Below, piece after piece: positions 6,920 to 13,258 of a stretch of DNA of 38,529 nt; within the stretch, counting starts at the first letter, position 1, and every line of letters begins with the position of its first letter. Source of the DNA: a virus; the IMG/VR virus record IMGVR_UViG_3300036985_003510, positions 1 through 38,529 of that record; one strand, given 5' to 3'. The notes beneath the pieces are model-generated. The model was not told where the DNA came from and searched no databases. It worked only from the letters and a program-made list of their open reading frames with translations. The translations under genes and the position numbers were made by a program.

Positions 6920-8150
6920 ATTTCACCTTCTCCTCTTCTACATCATAACGTCCACTCATCTGTAGGCAATGCCCTATGCTCGCATATGTATCAACGCCTA
7001 TGCTTGCTCCTGCCTTGGCTGCATGATGACAGAAGCCGTAGTCCTCGCCATGATTGTCAATGTCAATGAACGGGCCACTAGACACTGCCTTGAGTACATC
7101 CTCAATCACCCATCTGCGTATGAGCGTGAAGGCAAGGCCGCATGTCTCTACTAGTATGGGCTTACCTGTCACATGATGCAGGCTGATGTCTGATGCTGTT
7201 GCGTTGATCATCCTGTCAAAACCCATGTCATATCGCACTAGAGCAATGGGGTTGTGTGGTGATCCTCCCGGTGATCCGTGCCTGCATACCGCAAGGCAGG
7301 AGAGCACGTCCATGTCAGTGTAGTGTGATCGCATCTTTTCCAGCGTGTCAGGCGGGAACACCATATCATCATCAATCATTAGGAGCGTGTTGCAATCTGT
7401 CTTGAGAAATTGTCCTGCCAGAAAGTTTGCTGCTGCTGCGTGTGGCATTGATTCGGCTGTCCTGATAATCGTGTCGCCTGTTCTGCGGCCTTGAGCAATC
7501 AAGCCTATCAGCGGCCATATGAATTGAACTGCTGGCTTCGATACCCTGATACCGATTGCGACTTTGCCCCATCCTATGCGTTCCTTCTGCCTCTTGATAT
7601 ATGTGCGCCGGTCTGCTGCCCACTTCTTTGCGTTGTATGCCCTGCGATAGTGCTTGTCAGATTTCAGGCCCTTGTGATTGTGGGTTATGACTTGCAGCGG
7701 TGTTATCGCAAAGCATCCTTGTTCCTTTGCGATGTCAACTAACTCAACATCAGAATAGCAGTGATGGTATGATTCAGAAAACACCTGCCCGTCCTTGAAT
7801 TGCCTGTAGAATGATCGGCTAATCATCCAATGAGTTGCAAAGGCTGTCCCGTACATTTGATCCTGTAGACCGATAAGCCCGCGCTTACCCTTCCTGAATT
7901 GCTCCATTGTGGCGAGTGCATCCGTGAAAATGTTTACATGGGGAATCACGTCATCGGCCAGGATCATCAGGTATTCGCCCTTTGCCATTCGCATGAGCCT
8001 GTTGCACATCATCGGGCCTGTGACGTGTTCGGGGTCAAGGTTGTGCTCACTGACAATCTCATAGGCGATGTCCCCGGCGTGCCGCTTCAGCAGTTTGATA
8101 CATCGCCTATATCCGACAGGGCGCAACCAGGGAATGATGACACTAATCAT
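6906..8150 (-). CDS. Tandem two-domain glycosyltransferase-like protein
   Basis: 414 residues with an AGGAGG site. Residues 1-190 look like a GT2-type (GT-A fold) domain: MISVIIPWLRP at the N-terminus, then LMILADD (62-67) as the nucleotide-sugar/metal motif. Residues about 195-400 start a second such unit, IGIRVSKPAV..., with LLMIDDD (257-262) as a second DxD-like motif. Two full GT-A units in one phage protein are unusual. Targets could be virion proteins, host surface glycans or modified DNA bases; nothing in the window decides this. It sits between a nuclease and the HNH gene in the leftward operon. Confidence 0.75.
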   Translation of the reverse strand: MISVIIPWLRPVGYRRCIKLLKRHAGDIAYEIVSEHNLDPEHVTGPMMCNRLMRMAKGEYLMILADDVIPHVNIFTDALATMEQFRKGKRGLIGLQDQMYGTAFATHWMISRSFYRQFKDGQVFSESYHHCYSDVELVDIAKEQGCFAITPLQVITHNHKGLKSDKHYRRAYNAKKWAADRRTYIKRQKERIGWGKVAIGIRVSKPAVQFIWPLIGLIAQGRRTGDTIIRTAESMPHAAAANFLAGQFLKTDCNTLLMIDDDMVFPPDTLEKMRSHYTDMDVLSCLAVCRHGSPGGSPHNPIALVRYDMGFDRMINATASDISLHHVTGKPILVETCGLAFTLIRRWVIEDVLKAVSSGPFIDIDNHGEDYGFCHHAAKAGASIGVDTYASIGHCLQMSGRYDVEEEKVKYESV

Positions 8151-8569
8151 GATCTAATCTCCTCCTTGAGTACGATCCTGCCCCCGTGTCCACGGACAAG
8201 CACGCGCAATGGTGCAGGGCCATAGACTGCCCACAGTTTGCGGATGATACAATAACGATCAGTCACAAACCCTTTCAGTTCCTCGTAGATCGGGCGCCCT
8301 GATTCGTGATAGGCAAAATCAGGATGATAACTGATCTCTGCATCTGTCAGCAACACCCGCGGCTGAAACACTAGTTGCGTTATCAGCCCAGCCCGCAGCA
8401 TGATGACCAATTCCCCAGCGCGGTCACGTTCCAACTTCGACGCGAAAGAGCGGCCTGCCAGTTCGGGCATGGGTGATTCCTTGCGCTCTGCCCCGTACTT
8501 ATTCGGTATATTCTCACTCCCCTTGACTATGCGGTTGAACTCATCGCGGGATATTAGGTTGGTAATCAT
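8147..8569 (-). CDS. PD-(D/E)XK endonuclease, DUF1064-like
   Basis: 140 residues. The active-site pattern of the PD-(D/E)XK fold is visible: Glu 47 in FASKLERDRAGEL, Asp 84 in YHPDFAY, and Glu 97-x-Lys 99 in YEELKG. This matches the DUF1064 family of small phage nucleases, proposed to act like Holliday junction or recombination endonucleases. Its stop overlaps the start of the glycosyltransferase, and its ATG overlaps the previous stop as ATGA, so it is part of a tight operon. Confidence 0.75.
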   Translation of the reverse strand: MITNLISRDEFNRIVKGSENIPNKYGAERKESPMPELAGRSFASKLERDRAGELVIMLRAGLITQLVFQPRVLLTDAEISYHPDFAYHESGRPIYEELKGFVTDRYCIIRKLWAVYGPAPLRVLVRGHGGRIVLKEEIRS

Positions 8570-8736
8570 GGTTGAATGAATGCCATCTTGACAGTAAGAA
8601 TTACAACCCCACGCCTCATCTCTTCTGACGTTTCTTGGATAATTGCCTTATGCTTCTTCACGGCATCTTTCAGGAAAGGATACTGGCGAAACAACCGCGT
8701 GTTGTATTCACATTCCCGCTGTGTGTCTTTTTTCAT
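8566..8736 (-). CDS. Small helical protein, 56 residues
   Basis: Too short for ordinary ORF cut-offs but well supported: its ATG overlaps the previous stop and its TGA overlaps the next ATG, both as ATGA. It is charged and helical throughout (residues 20-50), with no recognisable motif. I cannot name a function. Confidence 0.65.
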   Translation of the reverse strand: MKKDTQRECEYNTRLFRQYPFLKDAVKKHKAIIQETSEEMRRGVVILTVKMAFIQP

Positions 8737-8957
8737 AATGTCATGTGCGGATTGCCTGTCGGGATTTTCATGCTTCTGTATGTGGTTGCTGTTGCCGAGG
8801 GTTCAATTGGGTCCATGCTCCCGCATCGTTGACAATAAATCATTGCCTTATTTTCGCTTATCTTTACCGCCTGGAATTTATGCCCAAAGAGAACACATAA
8901 CCAATGCGGGTTCCATGTATATACAGGTGCACTGTATTCGGTCAGTCCGTTGTACAT
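8733..8957 (-). CDS. Small zinc-knuckle protein, 74 residues
   Basis: The centre reads WLCVLFGHKF, then YCQRCGS about 14 residues later. This Cys...Gly-His...CxxCG pattern recurs in small phage proteins and suggests one zinc site. It has a TGGAGGAAAC ribosome site and ends in an ATGA overlap with the next gene. Role unknown. Confidence 0.7.
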   Translation of the reverse strand: MYNGLTEYSAPVYTWNPHWLCVLFGHKFQAVKISENKAMIYCQRCGSMDPIEPSATATTYRSMKIPTGNPHMTL

Positions 8958-8970
8958 TGTTTCCTCCAGC

Positions 8971-9129
8971 TCATCTCTCCATCACGTCCCGTCTCTCATC
9001 GTGATTGTGTATATGCTGATTCCTTGGCAGGTACACGGCGAACGGATCAACTGATACCGTATTCGAGGCGATGGTGACGGCCTCATACTTCGGGCGCGGC
9101 TTGCGGGTTTTACGTTTGCGCTTGGTCAT
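8971..9129 (-). CDS. Small basic protein, 52 residues
   Basis: Begins with a very basic stretch (TKRKRKTRKPRPK) and continues with a mixed segment. Its ATG lies one base after the stop of the membrane-protein gene upstream, and an AAGGTG lies just before it. The basic tail suggests nucleic-acid binding, but this is only composition. Unrecognised. Confidence 0.55.
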   Translation of the reverse strand: MTKRKRKTRKPRPKYEAVTIASNTVSVDPFAVYLPRNQHIHNHDERRDVMER

Positions 9130-9130
9130 T

Positions 9131-9271
9131 TCACCTTCCAATCCAAAACAAATATGCCGTACTCAAACATAGACTTCCCATCACGTTCTGCCACCATGTT
9201 ATATCAAAGAAGACCTGCCAGAACATCATTGCGAGGACGAAGAAGCAAAGACCAAATACAAACCGGCTCAT
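9131..9271 (-). CDS. Small membrane protein, 46 residues
   Basis: Preceded by GGAAGGGAAG. Two hydrophobic segments (residues 4-21 and 30-44, rich in Phe, Leu and Trp) suggest a helical hairpin in the inner membrane. The size would suit a holin-like or superinfection-blocking protein, but the location among early leftward genes does not point to lysis. Unrecognised. Confidence 0.6.
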   Translation of the reverse strand: MSRFVFGLCFFVLAMMFWQVFFDITWWQNVMGSLCLSTAYLFWIGR

Positions 9272-9292
9272 TCTACTTCCCTTCCGGCGGCG

Positions 9293-9580
9293 TTACCATC
9301 TGCCTGCTGGCTTTTCGGCTGATCCCTTGCGTCCTTCTGCAACGTATCCATATTCGTAGTTGGGGCGAACCATCACGGGCTTCTTTCCGATAACGCGCAA
9401 CCTCTGCACGTCAAACCATCGTGAGTCTTCCTGCTTGCCAGCCTCACCCGCTTTGGGCGTTACTATAGCCTGAATGCATCCGTACAGGTCGAATGACACT
9501 GAGGAGACAACTCCGGTATACCCGGTCACCTGATCGCGCACTTTCATTCCCAGCAGTTCCATGTGTTTCTGCATGTTCAT
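9293..9580 (-). CDS. Conserved phage protein with a KVxDxVTGYTGVV motif
   Basis: 95 residues from the ATG at 9580, chosen because AAAGGAG lies just upstream; longer in-frame readings lack a site. Residues 8-60 form a small beta-barrel-like unit (KVRDQVTGYTGVVSSVSF, then GCIQAIVTP and WFDVQRL) that I recognise as a recurrent small phage protein resembling a KOW/SH3-type barrel. The function is not known to me. Confidence 0.7.
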   Translation of the reverse strand: MNMQKHMELLGMKVRDQVTGYTGVVSSVSFDLYGCIQAIVTPKAGEAGKQEDSRWFDVQRLRVIGKKPVMVRPNYEYGYVAEGRKGSAEKPAGRW

Positions 9581-9777
9581 CGTTCTCCTTTGTTTGGCTC
9601 CGTCCACCCTCGCTCTATCAGCGCGGCCCTATCACGGGCAACGATGTCGGCTGAGTTGTTTATTGACATCTGTAACCTCAACAGCAAAGTCTCCTGCGGG
9701 TTGGAGTCGCCCTCGCGCACCAGTTCCCGGAGTGCATCAGCCACCATGTCGCGGGCTATGTTCTCGGGGTTACTCAT
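9577..9777 (-). CDS. Small helical protein, 66 residues
   Basis: Start chosen at 9777, where the ATG overlaps the stop of the ribbon-helix-helix gene and an AGGA lies upstream. It is acidic and helical (residues 3-45), with an ALRELVREGD turn. The residue pattern resembles small phage proteins of unknown role. It ends overlapping the next gene. Confidence 0.6.
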   Translation of the reverse strand: MSNPENIARDMVADALRELVREGDSNPQETLLLRLQMSINNSADIVARDRAALIERGWTEPNKGER

Positions 9778-9946
9778 CGTCGTTCCTGCTATCAAGATCC
9801 CCATGAAGCAATCCAGTTGCCTTAGCAATCAAATTATTGACCCATGCACTTAGCGTCATCCTGCTGACTTCCGCATATTCTTCGGCGGCCTTGACGACAT
9901 CTTTATCCAGTGAAAACGATCTCACTTCCTTCGTACTCTTACTCAT
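9770..9946 (-). CDS. Ribbon-helix-helix regulator (Arc/MetJ-like)
   Basis: 58 residues. An N-terminal strand (EVRSFSLDKD) is followed by helix DVVKAAEEYAEVS and helix LSAWVNNLIAKA, the classic ribbon-helix-helix dimer pattern in which the strand contacts the DNA major groove. It is the first gene of the leftward arm and lies back-to-back with rightward promoter PB, so it is well placed to repress one or both arms and its own gene. It is the only regulator of this kind I see; there is no lambda CI-type repressor. Confidence 0.75.
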   Translation of the reverse strand: MSKSTKEVRSFSLDKDVVKAAEEYAEVSRMTLSAWVNNLIAKATGLLHGDLDSRNDDE

Positions 9947-10014
9947 GGAATATACAGTACTACACCTTGCGGAAGTTTGTCTACAAAAAACTATTCTTTT
10001 TTCATAAGAATTAC
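9947..10014. promoter_or_regulatory. Divergent control region between the two genome arms
   Basis: An A+T-rich gap between the ribbon-helix-helix gene and rightward promoter PB. It holds a near-palindrome around AGTACT (9955-9968) next to the leftward start codon, a plausible operator for that regulator. A leftward promoter must lie here; TTGTAG with an 18-base spacer to TAGTAC on the minus strand is possible but would give an almost leaderless transcript, so I do not assign it firmly. Confidence 0.4.
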
Positions 10015-10043
10015 TTGCACCTTTAACACACTTCTGCTAGTCT
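10015..10043 (+). promoter_or_regulatory. Rightward promoter PB (extended -10)
   Basis: TTGCAC at 10015-10020, a 17-nt spacer, TG at 10035-10036 and TAGTCT at 10038-10043. The predicted start near 10050 is one base before the first helix of leader RNA copy B. It should drive the recombination and replication operon. Confidence 0.7.
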
Positions 10044-10050
10044 CTCTCTT

Positions 10051-10147
10051 GTGCCACAGAAAAGAACAACATTGCCCCGCGTGGGTGCCGGTTATCCGGT
10101 CACCATTTCTCGTCCGAGGACTGTGGCACGCCTGCGCGGGGTCTTTC
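10051..10147 (+). ncRNA. Pseudoknotted leader RNA, copy B
   Basis: P1 pairs GTGCCACAG (10051-10059) with CTGTGGCAC (10121-10129), nine perfect pairs. P2 pairs CCCCGCG (10075-10081) with CGCGGGG (10135-10141), seven pairs. Hairpin A is GCCGG-UUAU-CCGGU (10087-10100) and hairpin B is UUCUC-GUCC-GAGGA (10107-10120). TCTTTC follows P2. The order and spacing equal copies A and C while P1 shares no sequence with them. It leads the main early operon; the next start codon is at 10162. Confidence 0.88.
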
Positions 10148-10161
10148 ATGAGGTAATCACA

Positions 10162-10245
10162 ATGACACTCTTCCGGCGTCGCAACAGGAGAACGGGCAGC
10201 AGGTTGCCTGTGTGGTTTTGGGAGAAACTCCTTGAACACGTTTGA
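10162..10245 (+). CDS. 27-residue basic leader peptide
   Basis: The first ORF after leader RNA copy B, with GAGG eight bases upstream. It is strongly basic at the N-terminus (FRRRNRRTG) and ends with aromatic residues (VWFWEKLLEH). Its 3' end overlaps the TTG start of the nuclease gene, so its translation probably feeds that gene. It may be a true small protein or only a coupling peptide. Confidence 0.5.
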   Translation: MTLFRRRNRRTGSRLPVWFWEKLLEHV

Positions 10246-10780
10246 CGAGGCGTCTCACACGTACACGATCACCGGGCGCAAGGTGCCGAGCGTGACCCAA
10301 ATCATCACGGCAGTTTTTGGCCCACCTCGTAACGCGGCGAGTGACTGGCACCTGGAGCGGGGCAGGGCTGTCCATGCGTGCTGCGCGATGATTGCGCGGG
10401 GGATCGAGTTTGACCACGATCCGGCGATTGACGGGCAGGTGCGGGCGTGCCGGAAGTTCTTCCGGGAGTTGAATCCGTGGGTGTCGATTGTCGAACGTCA
10501 GGGATACGACGAGACGCGAATGTACGCGGGTACCTGCGATGCTGTCGTGTTGCTCAACGACGCACGTATCGTCATTGACTGGAAATCGAGTCTCTCGGCA
10601 ACCGAGGGAATCCAGTTGGGAGGTTACGGGCAATTATTTAACGTGTCGAAAGGAATGTCAGTGGTGTTAGGTGATGATGGGCAATATCATTGCAGCAAGG
10701 TCTACGACTTGAAGCGATGGGTGTCGCGGTTCAATGCGTGCCTAACAGTGAACGGGATAAAAGAGGAGTTGGGAATATGA
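10232..10780 (+). CDS. Cas4/RecB-like PD-(D/E)XK exonuclease
   Basis: 182 residues starting at a TTG inside the leader peptide gene. The PD-(D/E)XK nuclease set is visible: His 48 in GRAVHACC, Asp 103 in AGTCDAVV, and Asp 116-x-Lys 118 in IDWKSS, followed by a QLGGYGQLF helix. The His before the core and the QxxxY-like helix are typical of the RecB/Cas4/lambda-exonuclease group. It probably resects DNA ends for single-strand annealing recombination together with the downstream genes. Its stop overlaps the next ATG. Confidence 0.85.
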   Translation: MNTFDEASHTYTITGRKVPSVTQIITAVFGPPRNAASDWHLERGRAVHACCAMIARGIEFDHDPAIDGQVRACRKFFRELNPWVSIVERQGYDETRMYAGTCDAVVLLNDARIVIDWKSSLSATEGIQLGGYGQLFNVSKGMSVVLGDDGQYHCSKVYDLKRWVSRFNACLTVNGIKEELGI

Positions 10781-11508
10781 ACGAGGTAATTGATATTGAA
10801 TTGGTAGTGAACGAAACTCAAGTCACAATCGAGGAGCCTATCAAGTTGGCCCTTGTCGGAGACCTGAAACCGATTGCGGATAGAATGGCCGCTTACCATC
10901 AGGAGGTAACTGAGGCTGTTATATCCACAGAGGGAGACGCCAAAGATGCCGCCGAATGTTGCGACAATATCGCGGCAGACATCAAGACGGTGAAAGACCA
11001 TGAAGTCCTGTCGCGAATCACTGACGGCCTTTTCAAACTGCATCGCCGATGGACAGGATTACGCGACGCCATAGTTGCGCCCCTTGAAGCCGACCGGAAG
11101 ACGCTCAAGAATAAGGTCATTGCGTGGCAGGAGAATGAACGAATGAAGGCCGAAGCGTTGCAAAGGAAACTCCAGGCTGACGCTGACGAGAAGGCGCGGC
11201 GTGAAAGGGAAGCGCTGGAAAAGAAAGCGGCGAGCGTAAAGAAGGTAGAGACTCGAGAGCGACACCTTGAAGCCGCCGCAGAAGTTGTCGCGCCTGTCGT
11301 CTATGTTGCGGCCCCGAAGTCGAGTCTTAGGGTGTCCCGCGTGTGGGCGGTGACATCCATCAATCAAGATGAGTTCTTTACGGCACTGGCAACACATCCC
11401 GAAATGAGGGGCTATGTTGAAATCAAGCAGGCATCTTTGCAGCGAAGCAAGGCGGCGAATCAGGCATTGACTGTGCCGGGGGTCAGGTTCGATCAGGTGG
11501 TTAGGTAG
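10777..11508 (+). CDS. Coiled-coil recombination-module protein
   Basis: 243 residues from an ATG overlapping the nuclease stop (ATGA). A long helical region (about residues 30-170) has heptad-like Leu/Ala spacing and a very charged EKARREREALEKK stretch; the C-terminal 70 residues look globular. I have seen proteins of this layout next to phage exonuclease and annealing genes, where a Gam-like or accessory role is often suspected. I cannot confirm a role. It is the second gene of the recombination operon. Confidence 0.7.
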   Translation: MNEVIDIELVVNETQVTIEEPIKLALVGDLKPIADRMAAYHQEVTEAVISTEGDAKDAAECCDNIAADIKTVKDHEVLSRITDGLFKLHRRWTGLRDAIVAPLEADRKTLKNKVIAWQENERMKAEALQRKLQADADEKARREREALEKKAASVKKVETRERHLEAAAEVVAPVVYVAAPKSSLRVSRVWAVTSINQDEFFTALATHPEMRGYVEIKQASLQRSKAANQALTVPGVRFDQVVR

Positions 11509-11548
11509 CAGAGTCTGGATTGAGCGTCAGGAAGTAGGGGAGGACAGA

Positions 11549-11749
11549 ATGAAGGTATCAATGATGGTTACGTACGGGGAAACGGAAATCAAGGAACTGC
11601 TGGCGAAACATCACCGGGACACGTTTGGAAATGCGCCGAATGGAATGCACTGGGTTGTCACGAAGTCATATTCGGAATGGGAGGTTGAGGCGGTCGAGGA
11701 TGACATTGACCAGCCGGAAAAGATTGAAGACGCAACGGCAGCGAAGTAA
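11549..11749 (+). CDS. Small protein, 66 residues
   Basis: Start supported by GGGGAGGACAGA before the ATG. The first 50 residues look like a small alpha/beta unit (EIKELLAKHH helix, then WVVTKSYSEWEVEAV strands), followed by an acidic tail. It lies between the coiled-coil and annealing genes with short gaps. Unrecognised. Confidence 0.7.
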   Translation: MKVSMMVTYGETEIKELLAKHHRDTFGNAPNGMHWVVTKSYSEWEVEAVEDDIDQPEKIEDATAAK

Positions 11750-11767
11750 ACCGAAAGGAATCAGAAT

Positions 11768-12613
11768 ATGAGTGAAGAACTACAGGTAGTCAACAGCGGC
11801 AGCATGAGTCTCAAGCAAATCGGGGATAGGGTCAACCTTGTCCACCAGGTACTTGAAAAGGTGCTCAAGAAAGGTACGCACTACGGAACATTGCCGGGGT
11901 GCGGAAACAAGATGGTGCTCCTCAAGCCGGGGGCCGACGTGCTTGCAATGACATTCAGACTCGCGCCGCAGTTCAAGATCGAACGGAGCGACATGGAGAA
12001 CGGTCACAGGGAATATGATGTTACCTGTTCCATGTACGGGTCTGACGGCTCGCTTCTCGGTCAGGGTGTAGGGAGTGCATCCACGATGGAGAAGAAGTAC
12101 CGTTACAGGAAGAACGAAAGCGGGGCAAAGATCGAAAATGAGGACATTGCCGACTGCTACAACACGGTTCTCAAAATGGCAAAGAAGCGGGCGCATGTTG
12201 ACGCCACCTTGACAGTCACAGGTGCCGGGGATCTCTTCACCCAGGACTTGATCGAGGATGAGGACGAACAACCTAAGCCCCCCGTCACCATGCCCACACC
12301 GAAGGCCGCGCCGGGAGCGTTTGTCCCCGAAGGCATGCCGGAGCATGATACGCGGTTGCCACTGTCCACGCCGGCAGACGGGAACATGGGCGACGTGACC
12401 GGGATGCTACAGGAAGTCAATGTCAAGGAAGGCACTGCGAAGAACGGGAAGCCGTGGACACGGTACGGCCTGATAGTGGATGGCGAGACGTACGGCACGT
12501 TTGACAAGAATCTCTACAATGGTGCCCTTGAACTGGTCAACCAGAAGGTGTGGCTTGAGGTGGAGACCAAGGGCAAGTTCAAGACGGTGATGAATCTGGG
12601 ACTCCAGAGATAG
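11768..12613 (+). CDS. Putative annealing/ssDNA-binding protein with C-terminal OB fold
   Basis: 281 residues with an AAAGGAA site. Residues 1-160 belong to a recurring phage family: GTHYGTLPG, then KPGADVLAMTFRL, TMEKKYRYR and VLKMAKKRAHVDA motifs. The KKYRYR and MAKKRA segments resemble Rad52/Erf-type annealing proteins in style, but I cannot prove homology. Residues about 205-281, after a Pro-rich linker, read as an OB-fold ssDNA-binding domain (GDVTGMLQEV ... WLEVETKG). With the exonuclease two genes upstream this looks like an exonuclease plus annealing system. Confidence 0.65.
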   Translation: MSEELQVVNSGSMSLKQIGDRVNLVHQVLEKVLKKGTHYGTLPGCGNKMVLLKPGADVLAMTFRLAPQFKIERSDMENGHREYDVTCSMYGSDGSLLGQGVGSASTMEKKYRYRKNESGAKIENEDIADCYNTVLKMAKKRAHVDATLTVTGAGDLFTQDLIEDEDEQPKPPVTMPTPKAAPGAFVPEGMPEHDTRLPLSTPADGNMGDVTGMLQEVNVKEGTAKNGKPWTRYGLIVDGETYGTFDKNLYNGALELVNQKVWLEVETKGKFKTVMNLGLQR

Positions 12614-12619
12614 CAAACG

Positions 12620-12683
12620 CCCCCAGCCGGTCCTTACCCTCTAAATGTGCTACCACACAACGAGCAGTCGGGACCGGCGGGGG
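12620..12683 (+). other. Intergenic long hairpin in the replication operon
   Basis: CCCCC-A-GCCGGTCC (12620-12633) pairs with GGACCGGC-GGGGG (12671-12683), thirteen pairs with one bulged A. The loop of 37 bases holds a smaller TGTG-CTAC-CACA hairpin. No T-run follows, so it is not a standard terminator. It ends about 11 bases before the start of the 12695 gene and may control that gene's translation or RNA processing between the two cistrons. Confidence 0.7.
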
Positions 12684-12694
12684 ATGGAGGGTGT

Positions 12695-12895
12695 ATGATC
12701 GTAATTCAAGATGATGTCTGGCGGGCTGAATGTATCGCAGGAATGGGATGGGATAGCGACTGCACGGTACAGGTCTACCCGATTGACTGTGCTGATTATG
12801 TGACGTATGAATACCCAAATCGAAACACTGCAATAAAACAATACAAGATCATTTTAGACGCGTGGCAACAAGAAATTGTGCGAATTGCGAGGTAA
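12695..12895 (+). CDS. Small protein, 66 residues
   Basis: ATG at 12695 after GGAGGGTGT; longer in-frame readings run through the intergenic hairpin and are rejected. It is mixed alpha/beta with an N-terminal strand (IVIQDD) and a C-terminal helix (residues 46-63). No motif is recognisable. It directly follows the hairpin at 12620-12683, which probably sets its expression. Confidence 0.6.
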   Translation: MIVIQDDVWRAECIAGMGWDSDCTVQVYPIDCADYVTYEYPNRNTAIKQYKIILDAWQQEIVRIAR

Positions 12896-12898
12896 GCC

Positions 12899-13258
12899 AT
12901 GAATGACGAATCCTGGCTAGTCGGGTTACTGAACAAGCGGCCCCTCGACTCAATCCGCGTGCTGCTGGATCTTGTCGGGGCAGGGCTGGCACGTGGCGAG
13001 TGCAGCGCGAATGACGTTGCATCGTATGTCAGCGAACCGAACACCATAGGCTGTGCATTCCGCGTCCTCAAGCGGTACGGGTTTGTCCAGTCAGATCGCC
13101 GCATCAAGCCTGTGGACAAGTGCAAGCATGGCCGCCCCTTGTACGTGTGGACCCTTGTAGACCGGGGGCAGGCCGAGGTGTTCTTGTCGGCCTTGCGCCG
13201 TGTGCTGGTGGTTAGGGAGCCGTCTGAGGGCGGCAGTCAGTTGTTGATGAGGATGTAG
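12899..13258 (+). CDS. Winged-helix DNA-binding-like protein
   Basis: 119 residues. The region 8-95 reads as a winged helix: DSIRVLLDLVGAGLARGE, SANDVASYVSEP, TIGCAFRVLKRYGFV as the three helices, then a basic wing (KHGRPLYVWTLVDRG). Likely a small regulator or a replication accessory that contacts DNA. The stop TAG is followed immediately by an ATG in the next reading frame used by the helicase ORF. Confidence 0.6.
   Translation: MNDESWLVGLLNKRPLDSIRVLLDLVGAGLARGECSANDVASYVSEPNTIGCAFRVLKRYGFVQSDRRIKPVDKCKHGRPLYVWTLVDRGQAEVFLSALRRVLVVREPSEGGSQLLMRM

Noticed and set aside
10051-10161. GTG-started reading frame through leader RNA copy B
   Set aside because: The start has no ribosome site and the segment folds as the RNA motif; translation begins more plausibly at 10162.
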